Origin: Botrytis cinerea B05.10
Lineage: Eukaryota > Ascomycota > Leotiomycetes > Helotiales > Sclerotiniaceae
Reading direction: 5' to 3'
DNA length: 64,000 nt
Assembly (NCBI RefSeq): GCF_000143535.2
Contig: NC_037319.1
Span: forward strand, 496,001-560,000
Each line of letters begins with the position of its first letter. Positions within the stretch are counted from its first letter, which is position 1. Below are positions 11,790 through 23,225 of this stretch, piece by piece. A model generated the notes under the pieces. That model was given only the letters and a program-made list of their open reading frames with translations, did not search any database and was not told the origin of the DNA. A program made the position numbers and the translations under genes.

Positions 11790-12362
11790 AGTTCTTTTTA
11801 CATAAAACCAAATAAATATACCTTCATATCGATGGGTTTCGGAAAGTCTTTCCGAAAGACCTAATCATCCGCGATCTGCCAAAATCCTGCTTACGCCAAG
11901 TCGAACTCCGTGAAACTTATTCTTACAACAATATGGTCTCGACCCCATGATGTTTAGGTATATGAGAGCACAGATTCCCAGGACATAATTGTCCTTTTAT
12001 GCGGTAGGCAACGAACTTGTTAATAGTCTATTTCTTCTGATACATCGATGAGTACAAGGCATTGTGAAATGATCTCCTCATATTTCAAGATGTACCAGTT
12101 GGGAACTTTCCAGATAATTTCGTCATTCATTTTGACAAGTTCTATAGCATCAATTATTCCAAGCACCCCATACAAATCCCTATCAACTCGAGAATGCCGA
12201 AAGATTTCACCATCTTGGATCTCCCAGATATCAAGCTCCGCTCCCAACACAAGCTACTCAAATGCCATAAGTAGCAACGGTGCTGGTTCATTCTTCGTAT
12301 ACCAGAATTCCAGTATATCCCCTTATTTCTCTAATACCACTCTCAACTTCCCTATAGTTTGA
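11790..12362. other. Intergenic
   Basis: An open frame at 12048-12362 (plus) and its antisense shadow show no recognisable content. It could be the 5' end of the decayed locus downstream. Confidence 0.4.
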
Positions 12363-13790
12363 TTGCTAAAGTTATCCCCAGCGACTGCTCTTCTTCAATA
12401 CATGTCCTTCACAATCCCTTCGTCCACTCAGAGCCCCTCTAGCACAAATCCGACCTGCAGCCTCGCTGCCACCTTCCCATTTTTCGAGTCGCAATATCTA
12501 GGCTGGTCACTTTCCTCACCAACTCCACCGACACTAGACATCTCTATCGTCTCCCCACTTTCCAATTCTCCATTTAATACTCCGCCAACCTGGACTTCAG
12601 CCTTCTTTCCTGAAAACTCCGATACCCCTCAGCATTTTGGAGTACTCACGCCAGTACTACGTCTCGATACAACGGTTAATTCATTACTATGTCCTGAAAA
12701 TGGCGTGCTGAGCTTTGTGTTTCGGTTTGCGGATGGTGTTGTAGGAAATAAGACTGTATATGAGATATGGCCACAGTATCCAGCGGGATTATCATCAGGT
12801 TTACCGATGACAGGTGTTTACTTAAGTGTGTGCTGATTTATTTGGATGATGGTAACCATAGATTTAACAACTCTTGAGTGGGACAAGCCCATCGCTGCTG
12901 AATTTACTTGAGCTCTAATCTTAAGATAAGAATCTCCTAGAAGGATTAATCACTATTCCAATGTCAATGTGCCATGGAGGTATCGATGAGTTTCTCGTTA
13001 ACCTCAAGTCATTATCTTGCATCTCGTAAGTTACAGGTTGAAGACATATCCGAGTGTCGCTGCACCTGTCCAAGTTTGCTTTCACTCAAAAGAATCCTTT
13101 TTAAACAACAATAGATTAATGTGAGGAGTGATATTGTCATGCAGATCAGATCCTGCTAAAATGCTCGCTTGGTGTTTAGCTCGAAAATTGAATAAAATGA
13201 GTGCCCGTTCTGCAAAACTTTCCACCAGAAATACTATTGAGGTCAGGTGGCGGAGTTCTGCCAGTTACATTGGTCGAATTTGGAACTGCCAATTTGACTG
13301 TCTTGACGGGAATTGGAATTGACTTTACTATCCACAACTTGTCCGACTCCATTAATTTAGTCCTCCCTCATACCCTCACAGAAGTCCGTACACACTACTG
13401 CCAAAAACACGTTCCATGGGGTCTCGGAAGCATCTTTTTGACTGCAGCTCGATTCTAGCTTAGAACTGGAAGTTGGAATAGGAGAATCATATAAGATATC
13501 TGGTAGATCTAGGAGCGATGGGGAGCCTGTGCATTTCCCATCATCAGTATTTTTTAACATATTTTACAAATGTAAAATCTATCGCCAGGCGATGGGAATG
13601 AGCCATTTGAATGAGGGGAGGTTATGGATGTCATTGACGAGGAGGCTTTGGACGCAGCGGACTACGGCATCTTCATGCCCACTAAGGCTAGCAATTTCTT
13701 ATGTGACTGACCGAAAGGACAGCATATCTGGGTGGGTATTCATTTGGAAGATGATGAGTAATAGAGATATGATCAATAATGAGTGAAACA
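12363..13790 (+). pseudogene. Probable decayed gene of unknown family
   Basis: Several stretches read like protein but are split by stops and frame changes. Fragment 1 (about 12390-12830) reads SLAATFPFFESQYLGW... and later FRFADGVVGNKTVYEIWP. Fragment 2 (from about 13201) reads NFPPEILLRSGGGVLPVTLV and IDFTIHNLSDSINLVLPH. Another frame from about 13440 gives DSSLELEVGIGESYKISGRS. A third frame from about 13627 gives VMDVIDEEALDAADYGIFMP, ending in an in-frame stop, then PKGQHIWVGIHLEDDE. I found no set of introns that joins these cleanly. I do not recognise the family. Alternative: an intact gene whose exons I have mis-joined. Confidence 0.4.
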
Positions 13791-13799
13791 ACTACCTAT

Positions 13800-14671
13800 C
13801 ATTTTACCATTAGGTGGATTCCTGCTACTTAAATATGAACCGAACTGTCCCGGCTTTGGCGAGATATTTACGTGATGCACATCCACACCTCATATATAAA
13901 CACACTGAACGATCACACACCAACAGTTGTGATATATTCAGAGTATTATTTCCCGACCAACTAATTATGAAAAAATGACCTCTCACGATCGCATTTGAAA
14001 ACTTCCTTGCATTGGCTATATATTGATACTTATCTAATATGTTTTACTTGCTCCATCTTTATGATCATGTAGTAGTCTTTTCTTTTAAATGAGCTTCTCT
14101 TAATAAGCTTTTGAACACTCGAAGAAATCGTCCTGCCCCAGTGAGCTCCTAGGTAGAAGCAACGATTTGCGTATTATTGGAAAACCGAAAACTGTCCCCA
14201 TTGCACATTTGAAATTGAATCGAGTCTTGATATACAATTCCAATTCAGACATGAGGATTACGGATTCTCATCCTGCTTCGATTTTCAAGGCTACTAGGAG
14301 AATCATGCATTTGAATAAGAATTACGCACGGGTCATCTGGCCTGTAGAAGAGCCACTGTTAAGCCAAGAAAGCTGGTGGCTATATATTTGCACAGCCCGA
14401 AACATCAGACATGCAACATAAGTCACAAATAAAGGTCTGTGAACATGAGGCTGAGGTTATCGCCTCGGTGTAGCTTGAGAAGTATGTCATATAGAAATGG
14501 AATCCGTACGTAATATGAAGATCATGAATTGGAAGCTAAAGAAATTCATTATCATAGATCGATCATAACCTGCGATGAAAACACACGCACCCAAGTCTCT
14601 CTCCATGCCATCCTGTCCAACGCCTTTTCCCCAATAATAGAGGTATCATAAGTTCGCTTAAAAGAAATCCG
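13800..14671. other. Intergenic between the decayed locus and the kinase 3' end
   Basis: Contains an isolated TATA-like core at about 13891-13900. The frame at 14167-14421 has no support. Confidence 0.5.
13891..13900 (+). promoter_or_regulatory. Isolated TATA-box-like element
   Basis: CATATATAAACAC followed by CA-rich leader-like sequence, but the first downstream ATG (13967) opens only a three-codon frame. It may be an orphan promoter. Confidence 0.3.
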
Positions 14672-15782
14672 TCAATATTGTTGGTAACCTCCTTGGGCAA
14701 CCTCTTGCGGTGCATATCCCCTTTGCATTGGCATCTGTCCTTGTTGTACCTGTGGGCGTCTCATTGCTCCTGGTAAATCGTTGAACCATGGATGGCTTAA
14801 AGCATCATGTGCACTGATTCTCAATTCCGGTCTTAATTGCAACATTCTCTGAAGAAGGTCGATACCAACAGCATCAATCTGAGGTAAGATAACTCGTAGA
14901 TCTTGAGTTGCATACATCTGAAAGTTTGACTTGTATTCGGTAAATTGAGAGATTCCAGGCCATGTTCGCTCAGATGGTGTTCCCATAATCCTGAAAATTC
15001 GTACCAACTGATCCTCGTTGGTTGTACCAGGAAACAAGGGACGTCCCGTATACATTTCTGCCATAATGCATCCCGCAGACCAAATGTCAATACTGGTATT
15101 GTAGGTTCGGCTTCCAAGGAGGACGTCTGGTGCTCTGTACCATAGAGTAACCACCTCGTTGGAGAAAGTATTGACAGGGATACCAAATGCACGCGCAAGA
15201 CCAAAATCCGCAAGTTTGAGTTGACCCTTCATGTTGATGAGAAGGTTTTGGGGCTTTAGATCTCTGTGGAGGACTCGATTTTGATGACAGAAATCGATCC
15301 CCTTAAGGAGTTGGTGCATGAATGATTTGATCGTAGGAGGTGGTAAAGCTCCCCTGTCTCCTGCAGTGTCCATGTACTTCTTCAAGTCCTTGTCCATATG
15401 TTCAAAAACCAGCATGAGCTTATTCTCGGTATGTATGACATCGTGTAAGCTGACAATGTTCTCATGTTTTAACTCTTTCATCAAGGAAATTTCTCGGATC
15501 GCAGTCGATGGTGTACCCTCTTCGGAATCGAGGTGGATCTCCTTCAAGGCGACAAGTTCACCAGTCTGCCTATTTCTACCTTTGAAAACCTTGTATGAGT
15601 CAGCATCGAAGAACATCTACAAGTCCGCTGCAACAAGAGCCCCTCGTAGGATAGAAATCAAGCGCAGGTCGCGCTGCACTACTTGGACCTCAAGATCCCG
15701 CTCTTGTACTCACAGTAGCGTATGTGCCCTCTCCTAACTTCTCCAGCTGCTGGAAGGAACTGGGGTGTTTCCTGTTGTCCAT
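14672..15782 (-). CDS. pho85: Pho85-type cyclin-dependent kinase (PhoA/Cdk5 class)
   Basis: Two exons, 15714-15782 and 14672-15589, separated by a 124-nt phase-0 intron with GTGAGT donor and CTGAC branch; 328 residues. The junction restores the glycine loop [11 protein letters not shown]. Also seen: VALK lysine, cyclin-binding helix [15 protein letters not shown], catalytic [17 protein letters not shown], and [10 protein letters not shown] in place of APE. The activation loop reads NTFSNEVV, with Ser where Cdk1 has the CAK-phosphorylated Thr; this and APD are Pho85 hallmarks. A Gln-rich tail (about 25 residues) follows the kinase fold. Known roles of Pho85/PhoA with Pcl cyclins are phosphate signalling, glycogen control and morphogenesis. 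The upstream 893 bp is shared with the divergent septin-like gene. Confidence 0.96.
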
Positions 15783-16674
15783 CTTGTCTGCAAGGTGTTC
15801 GGTATCAAGATCTTGTATGCTGATGGAACTGGGCAGAGAGTGGGGAAGTCGCTGCGCAGTTGGAGAAGGGGGAAATGTGTGAGGAGGCTGTAGTAAAGAT
15901 CTTTTGCGAGCTGTATTGAACAAAATGGACTTTGGGGTGCAAGTTTGCTCTAGAATTGATAGCGTGTCTTTCGACCCGTGAGAAGCCGTTTTGATTGACT
16001 GTAATAAAATTGGAGATCTTTCCCTGTGGAAAAGAAAACCGGAGCAAAATGATGTAGGGGTTACTTCACTCGAGAAACGATCGTCGGAAAATGCTCCCAA
16101 TTATCGTTCATGTATGGCCGCCCAGTGAAAGTGGTACAATAGAACAGAAAGAATGGTTGACGGGAGTAACCATATTGAGCCTAGCCCTTTCCCAATATCC
16201 CTCTCTGAGTGGCTGTATTACCGTATTACACCAAATAGGGCGCTTAAATCCAAAATACCAGGCGCCTAATAAGGTTTACACAAAATAAGGTCGATATAAA
16301 TTGATGCCTTATCTTATCTTCCATTGGTGCCCCAGCAGCCCAGCACGTGCCTGGGTGCTTTTGGCACTAATGTCGGTATCATTTTAGTACAGATCGGTGT
16401 TAGGTAAGATTCACCGCTAATCGGTTCCGTGAATGAATCAGGACTCAGGATCTCTCCTTCCTATATCCAATATCACGCGGCGGGGTTACTAATAATATTG
16501 TTACATACCTACCCAAGCAACCGTGCTACAACTTACGAGACAACTTCAATTCTGTTAAAGGGATTGTTTGAACACCTTCACTCTTTGAGGAAATTAAGTA
16601 TACCGGGCATTTAAAGCATGATAAGAACTTGATCCCCGCTTCTCCACACTCAACTCCTTATCAGACAATCCAAA
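15783..16674. other. Divergent promoter region, kinase (minus) / septin-like gene (plus)
   Basis: No gene seen. Small frames at 16091-16288 and 16429-16614 are unsupported. The region presumably carries both leaders. Confidence 0.6.
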
Positions 16675-18982
16675 ATGCGCCCTTTACCAGGCGACGATGC
16701 TTACAGGGGGAGATCTCGAAGTAGGAGTATTAATGATAACGACATGACACCACTTGCAACAAGAACACAAGCTCCGCAGATGAGCTATTTCCTTGCCGAC
16801 GAGAGAACATTAGAATCCGGAGAAGCTCAAGCTATTCGTGTGCCATTAAAACATCGAGATTCTTTGAAGAATAGTACATACGGTGTGGAAAGTATAGACA
16901 CTACAATTAGCTCTCTCTCCGAAGGTAGTGGTGATGAGGATGGAAAATACGACAGGGCTAGGGAGAAATTCAAGAAGAATTTGGCAGAAAAGTTACAATC
17001 TGTAGGAGATTCGAGATCCCGTTCCCGAAAGACATCTTACGATCTCAGTGGAACTACTTCCCCAGTTCGCCCTTCAACCACCGAAGCCTCCAGACCTTAT
17101 ACCCCTATATCTCTATATTCCGCTGCTGGAGGATCTATCATAAGTAGTCCTGGTTCGAGGATTTCAGATACTGAGTCGCTCAATGACGAAATATTAAGCC
17201 AGGCTATTGTATCTGGGGGAGAAGATGAACAGGATGCGCCGGCAATGATGGATAGCGGCTCTGACCCCCAACTAGTTATGCCGAGTATAAAAATGCCTAG
17301 TAGACGGCCATTTACTGAGAAGGGAAAGAACATGGGGAGGTTGAAGGTGTTAATCGCTGGAGATTCAGGTGACTAAACTTCACGCCATTATATGTCGCTC
17401 TTCTGACATTATTTAGGTGTTGGCAAGACATCCTTAATCAAAGCAATAGTGCAAGTCTGTGAAGATATAGTTCATGTCGACCCCCTATCTACTTCACCAT
17501 TCCCAGTCTCCGAGAAACGACGACATTCCAAAAATAAAGCCAAATCTGGAGGTGGCAACATGCAGACTACAACTCAAATTACGGAAATATATGCTAGCAC
17601 CAAGGCATATCCTAGTTGGTGGTCGGAAGTTGACGAAAGTAAAGTCCTACGTCGAAGAAAGAGTATGGGCGATTCGGTTCTAGAAAGGAATTTATGCTTT
17701 GTTGATACACCTGGTTATGGGAACAAGACTTCTGTGAGCTTTGTCTTACTATTATGGCCTTACTGTCAGCTAATTTATCTAGTGTCTCGAAGTGATTTCT
17801 CCGGTTGTTGATTACATCGAGTCTCAGTTTCAAAAAGTTGAATCCAAAGATGGCATGACCGATTCTGATATAATACATTTGCTTGGTGGAAATGGCGGTT
17901 CACAAGTAGATGTCGTATTCTATATCATAGTAAATCGTAAGTCTATGAGAAATTAATCTTCCGGGCAAACAATTAACTCTAAACCAGGAATCAAACCTGT
18001 TGATATTGAGTATCTACGACGCATATCTTCCATGACAAATGTCATACCTCTTGTAGCACGATCAGAAGTTTTGTCGCTTGAGGACCTTGCCACCGTCAAA
18101 CGGCATGTATTGAGCGAGCTTCAAGCTGCCAATATACGACCATTTCTCTTTGGCTTGTCCTTTGACGATGCTCTAAAATCCTCTCAGCCAGCTGCACCTT
18201 ATGCTATATCCACTATGTTGTCAAAAGATCACGAGACCATGGATGCTAGCTTTCTTATGAACCCTGACTACGTTCAACCTTTAGTACAGTCAGAGCTAGC
18301 TGCTCTTGTCGATCAGCTATTTGAGCCAGATAGCATAGCATGGCTCAGAAACTCAGCAGCAAAGAAGTTCGTAGCATGGCGGAACAATCAATCGGTGCAG
18401 AGGCCACAAAGCTTATATCGACCTCTTTCGCAATCAATGATGTCATCGTATACCTCACAAGTTCTTACTGCGCCCGTTGGAGCTACAACATCTTACGCGT
18501 TGGCTCGTATAACAGATCATACTCAACGTGAAGAGAGACTCGCACAAGTAAGGCTTTCAAATTGGGCTATTGATCTACAAAGGAGTCTTCAGAATGAGCG
18601 TGCTAGATTTGAAGCTTTGGCTCGGAGTGAAAGGGCGGTGTGGTTAACAGAGAGACTTGGGGAATGTGTACAGGATGGTACACTTGTCCCAATCTCTCAA
18701 GCACGTCAACCTCAACGGAATTCTGATACTGGAGCTTTAGTCAAGCGGGGAAAATATTCTCGAACATCTTCCAACTCTATCTTGAATACAAACGATCCCC
18801 TTGGGATTTTAGAATTCAACGAAGACATGAAGCGACGAGGTATTATTGCACTACAGGTGGTGAGTAGTTTTGGGATCATTGGTGGTTTGGCATTCTGGAT
18901 CAACCGCAATTGGCAACCTAGTGGAGCCAGCATATGGGGCCTAGATTGGACTGGCATCCAAAAATTTGTGGACTGGAGATGA
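16675..18982 (+). CDS. Septin-like P-loop GTPase with disordered N-terminus and C-terminal hydrophobic segment
   Basis: Four exons: 16675-17368, 17417-17733, 17783-17936, 17988-18982; introns of 48, 49 and 51 nt with consistent phases (1, 0, 1); 719 residues. The first 225 or so residues are charged and Ser-rich (SRSRSRK, SGDEDG). The G domain follows. G1 is AGDSGVGKTS, rebuilt across intron 1. G3 is the septin form VDTPGYG. IKPVDIEYLRRIS matches the septin GLKPLDIEFMKRL region. The G4 position reads VIPLVARSEVL, where septins have IAKAD, so guanine specificity may be altered. A helical region (about residues 585-640) and a hydrophobic stretch near the end (VSSFGIIGGLAFWI) suggest membrane association. 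It is a divergent septin relative, not one of the four core septins. Confidence 0.82.
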
Positions 18983-20766
18983 AATTCACGACTATGATGC
19001 ATTTAGCGATTTGGGCTGTACTTGGTGCAAGGTGGTTAGGATAGTTCGTTCAATTCGTGGGGTGGGCCCACGGGCATTCCTGGTGTTTCTTGATGCATTT
19101 TTTTTAGCAGTGGGATTTATTGGCGTGATGATACGATATTACATGATGGGGTAGGAATATGGATGGAGAACATCTAGCATTGTTAGTATTTGTAGCCTGC
19201 TGATGCAAATGCGAGATTCATGGCTTTGAAGCTGATGCGCGAGCAAAAGAGATACCAGTTAAATAGCATATCAAATTTTAATAGCACCTTTCTCAACCCA
19301 ATCAAGTATGATTTGTTGCCCTTACAACTCTGTATGGTTTCGAACACGAGACTACCCATTCATTTGGATGCGTACCTTAAGTCATTAGTTCATGTTTACC
19401 TCAATGATCCACAAGTTTTCCTAGGTATAAGGACCCTGAAACTACGTGCAAAGTCGCAAACCCTCGATCAAATATATTCTGCGTTTTTCATTGCAAAATA
19501 CTGACCTACTCCATGATTGAAAAATTCGGAATGAGAGAATTAATCTACACAACAGACGATGAACATCTAAATTTATATTGCAGAACTCTAATGATTATCA
19601 AATTTAAGGTAAGGGTGTTTCGCTATCGAATCGTGTTGTGCTGTACAGTGATAGTTAGTAGCACATCTAGACTTTTACCGACCGACCGCATTGCCACAAT
19701 TTCCTTCTCGAGAAAAACTACAACATTCAAAATCCTGAGAATCTCCCCGAGCTTATTCTTTAACTAGATTCTAAAAGGGTCAAAAAGACGCGCAAGCACC
19801 AATTTCATCCATTAATGTTAAAGCAATTCTCCGATCCTCCCGCAAAGCTTAGTATAATGTCAAGGTTTCCACTGGTGTTTGTTTCTTCCTTCAGTAGGCT
19901 GTGCCAAGTATTTTGTCACGACTGGATTATATTTTCCGTACTGTTTCATTGACGAGAGCAGAGGTAGTATTCTTGAAGATTCAGGGCTGTCAGATCCCCA
20001 AGCACGTGGTTGGGGGTTGTTTCGAGTTCTTAGTGGAAGGATTTTCTGCATTTAATTGCACCGTCTTATCGGGCTTATTACCCCTGAGATTACGCATTAT
20101 TCTTTGGACTTTTTGATGGGTAGTTCCGTTTGATCTTGGGACCTTCTATGAATGGTATCTTACGTTTGTTTATACAATGAGCCTTTTGAAGATTCTGGTT
20201 TCATATCTCCTGGGGAATCGTTCGACATGAAATCGAGTGCCTGTTCTGGGAAGAAATGGATTCTTTTTATATAATCTATTCATTCCTCCGATCCTACCTT
20301 GATGTATTTTCTTGATTTCGTCTATCGAGCAGTCGTATCTGACCAGCTTGTGGGAAGCAATGAGAAGCTTCCCCAGAAAATAATATGTCATGATACTGGT
20401 GGCGCAAAGGAAGAAGGATCATGAGGTTACTCAGTGATGAGATGAGGATGAGGGGCTTGCTACAAGTGAAGGGCAAGTCTAGACTCCTTTTTGCTGTGCC
20501 AAGTATATATATATATATATGTGTGTGTGTATATATGCCAAGATCATGTTTTGATAGTACCAATTCTACTTCATCAGTTCAAACACTCTATTCAGAATCG
20601 CGTTCTACTTTTTGCGTTTTTCATTGTCACACTCCTTACAATTCAATTTTTTTTCGATTCCAACCTCGGCCGGTCCTTACTTTGATTTTTCAAGTATTTT
20701 TCTATCATTCCAAGCAAACAAGATAACTTTCTAAACCCGAAATCACGCGAATATACATCTGTCATC
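18983..20766. other. Intergenic, 1.8 kb
   Basis: No supported gene on either strand. It holds a TA/TG microsatellite near 20503-20535. The final 100 bases form the pyrimidine-rich leader of the secreted repeat protein. Confidence 0.6.
20503..20535. repeat. (TA)n(TG)n microsatellite
   Basis: Alternating TATATA then TGTGTG then TATATA dinucleotides. Confidence 0.9.
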
Positions 20767-22038
20767 ATGCAATTCTCCAAAATCTCCGGCGCAACTGCCG
20801 CCCTCCTTATCTCCATGATCTCTGCCTCCCCCATCGCTCTTACCTCCGATGTCGTTCAGCACAGTGGATCCCACGTTAAACCTACCGGTTCTATCGAGCA
20901 CTCCTTCAAGATCCACTCTACCGGTTCCTTCACTGCTGAGGAGCCCATCCCCACTAGCACCAAAGAAGAGGAATCTAAATTCACCATCCACCCATCTGGT
21001 GGTAAGAACGAAGCCCATCACTTCCGACCATCTGGTTTCGAGTCTCATGACGGCCCCAAACCAACTGGTCTTGCATCCAAAGCCCACGAAAGCAGCCATG
21101 CCAGGCCAACTGGTCATTTCTCTAAGAGAGCTGTTGAAACAGATATTGTCGAAGGTACTACCGTGCGCAAATCCCACAATGCAAAGCCCACAGAGATTGC
21201 AGTTCACGAGCATGAAAGTAGCCATTCAAAGCCTACTGGTAGTGGGAAGAAAGAACATGTCCATCCCTCTGCAACCTCTGTCTTCAAAGACAAGAAGCCA
21301 TCTGAAAGTGGTCAAGCTAAGATATCTGGAAAGGGTAGAAAGGAACATAAGAGTGGAGATGCAAAACCTACTGGAGTCAAGGAGAATAAGCCACATAAGA
21401 GCGGAAATGCTAAGGCATCTGGAAAGAACGAGAAGGAACATAAATCTACTCATACTAAACCTACTGGAACGAAACAGCCCTCTGCTCATGAATCCGGCAA
21501 TGCCAAACATTCTGGTACCAAGCAGCACTCTCAGGTTCACGAATCAAGCCATGCTAGGCCTACCGGGCATAAAGAGTCCGCTCGTGCTGCTGAAAGCGGT
21601 CATGTTAAACCAACTGGTACTCACGAGAGTGGACAGACTAAGCCTACTGGCAAAGGCAGCAAAGGTCACGAGAGTGGACAAGCAAAGCCAACCGGCAAGG
21701 GAAACAAGGAACACAAATCAAACCACTCCAAACCAACCGGTAAAGGAGGCAAAGAACACAAATCCCAGCACGCCAAACCTACCGGCACCAAAATACACTC
21801 TCAATCGCACGAATCCGGTCATGCTAGACCTTCCAATGTTAAAGAATCAGCTCGGGCTGTTGAGAGCGGCCATGCTAGGCCCACTGGTGCCCACATGCAA
21901 AAGCCTGAATTCACGGGTAGGGTTGAGATTGATAGTAAGACTTTTGAATTTAAGACTGAGACGATGACGTTTGGAACTAAGACGTTTATCGTTACTGGGG
22001 TTTTGCCTGAGGAGACCGGAAAGTTTAACATCCTTTAG
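20767..22038 (+). CDS. Secreted His/Lys-rich tandem-repeat protein
   Basis: Single exon, 423 residues. The signal peptide is clear (MQFSKISGATAALLISMISA then SP). The mature protein is almost wholly a degenerate repeat of about 15-17 residues built around a charged HES/HKS-G/S-H-A/S core and a [KR]PTG end. I count 13 exact [KR]PTG motifs, plus variants such as KPTE and ARPS. The central units are most alike (GKGSKGHESGQAKPT, GKGNKEHKSNHSKPT, GKGGKEHKSQHAKPT). A single KR dibasic site (HFSKRAVET) could be cut by a Kex2-type protease. The last 35 residues are not repetitive (FTGRVEIDSKTFEFKTETMT) and look beta-rich. No cysteines were seen in the mature part and no GPI signal. It may be a cell-wall, surface or secreted protein; the function is unknown. 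Confidence 0.85.
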   Translation: MQFSKISGATAALLISMISASPIALTSDVVQHSGSHVKPTGSIEHSFKIHSTGSFTAEEPIPTSTKEEESKFTIHPSGGKNEAHHFRPSGFESHDGPKPTGLASKAHESSHARPTGHFSKRAVETDIVEGTTVRKSHNAKPTEIAVHEHESSHSKPTGSGKKEHVHPSATSVFKDKKPSESGQAKISGKGRKEHKSGDAKPTGVKENKPHKSGNAKASGKNEKEHKSTHTKPTGTKQPSAHESGNAKHSGTKQHSQVHESSHARPTGHKESARAAESGHVKPTGTHESGQTKPTGKGSKGHESGQAKPTGKGNKEHKSNHSKPTGKGGKEHKSQHAKPTGTKIHSQSHESGHARPSNVKESARAVESGHARPTGAHMQKPEFTGRVEIDSKTFEFKTETMTFGTKTFIVTGVLPEETGKFNIL

Positions 22039-23225
22039 AGATTCAAGGATTAGATTTTTCGGTTTGGAGAGATGGATGTTAGGGATGTTTTTTTGTGAGC
22101 TTGGTGACTTGAGGATGTTCTTTAGATTCTTTTTCTGTACTTTTTGCAAAACCACTTTTTGTGGAGGCGTGGAAGATATATGTTTCAATGTCTGAGATAG
22201 CTGTTTTAGAATTTGTTGTTTAAAGAGAGATTAGCAGGATAGATAGGGATGAAAATTTGTATACTTGAGATTGGTATGATATTGACTGTCGAAATTTGTG
22301 ACTTTTGAGATGAGGGTGTATTGTACACTCGAATATTGAATGTTGATCGGGAAACACAATGTATATTGGTCATATATTGCTGAAATATTCCCGAACCACA
22401 TTTTTGAGCACTTCTTGATTTTCTGCGCTGTTCATGATCGTTTAATTTTGAACGGGATCTGCTCAGATAGCTTCTTGCCAAACTTCGTCGCTGGGAGCAA
22501 AATTTCAGATATGAAGCAAGTAAAGAGGATGTAATGCTTAATTAAAGCTTTAGAAGTTAAGAATGATAAATTTTTTACTCCAAATCGGAATTGTTCTCAC
22601 ATTGAGATATCAGACTCGAGCCGAGTTCTGACGCAGTGACGTCCAAGAAAGGCTTCTGGATTTGACTTGGAGATTTGGCAACTAATCGTCTGAGGGGTAC
22701 ATTTGAAAGCCGATCGTTTGGAACCTTACTTCCAGAAGATCAGCTTTTTCAGATGATGACCGAATGGCTTTTAGAAGCGTGCTGTAATTCAATCTTAACA
22801 ATACATGATATACGACAGAACTTTATGAAGCATAATGATTGGTGGAGCTCTGGCGACGATCACGAGATCGCTAACTGGAGGATCTGCAGCACCTGCATCA
22901 GTAAGATCCTCTAAACCGTGGCCGAATGAGTCATTCCTCCTCCAGAAGTCCCGACTTATTTTCCCAACCCACTCTTTGCTCGGGGAAACAAATTGAGCTG
23001 GCCGTGAAGCGAATATCATAATAGGGGTTATGCAGCTTTGACCAAATTGTGAACAGCACGTGTACCCGTCAGTTCCAATGATCTATATTTGGCGTGGGGG
23101 TTGATGGGGGGTTTGGATATAAGAAGCCCAAAGTCGACTACAGTGAAAAGACAAGCACAAAACCTCAGCGAGTCCAATATTGAACATATCTATCGATTCT
23201 AAAAATCCCATTTAAAGCTTTTAAG
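22039..23225. other. Intergenic
   Basis: No supported gene. The downstream end (23090-23225) has a GTGGGGG/TGGGGGG G-rich motif and GATATAAGAAG at about 23115-23125, a plausible TATA-type core promoter for the dehydrogenase at 23226. Confidence 0.55.
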
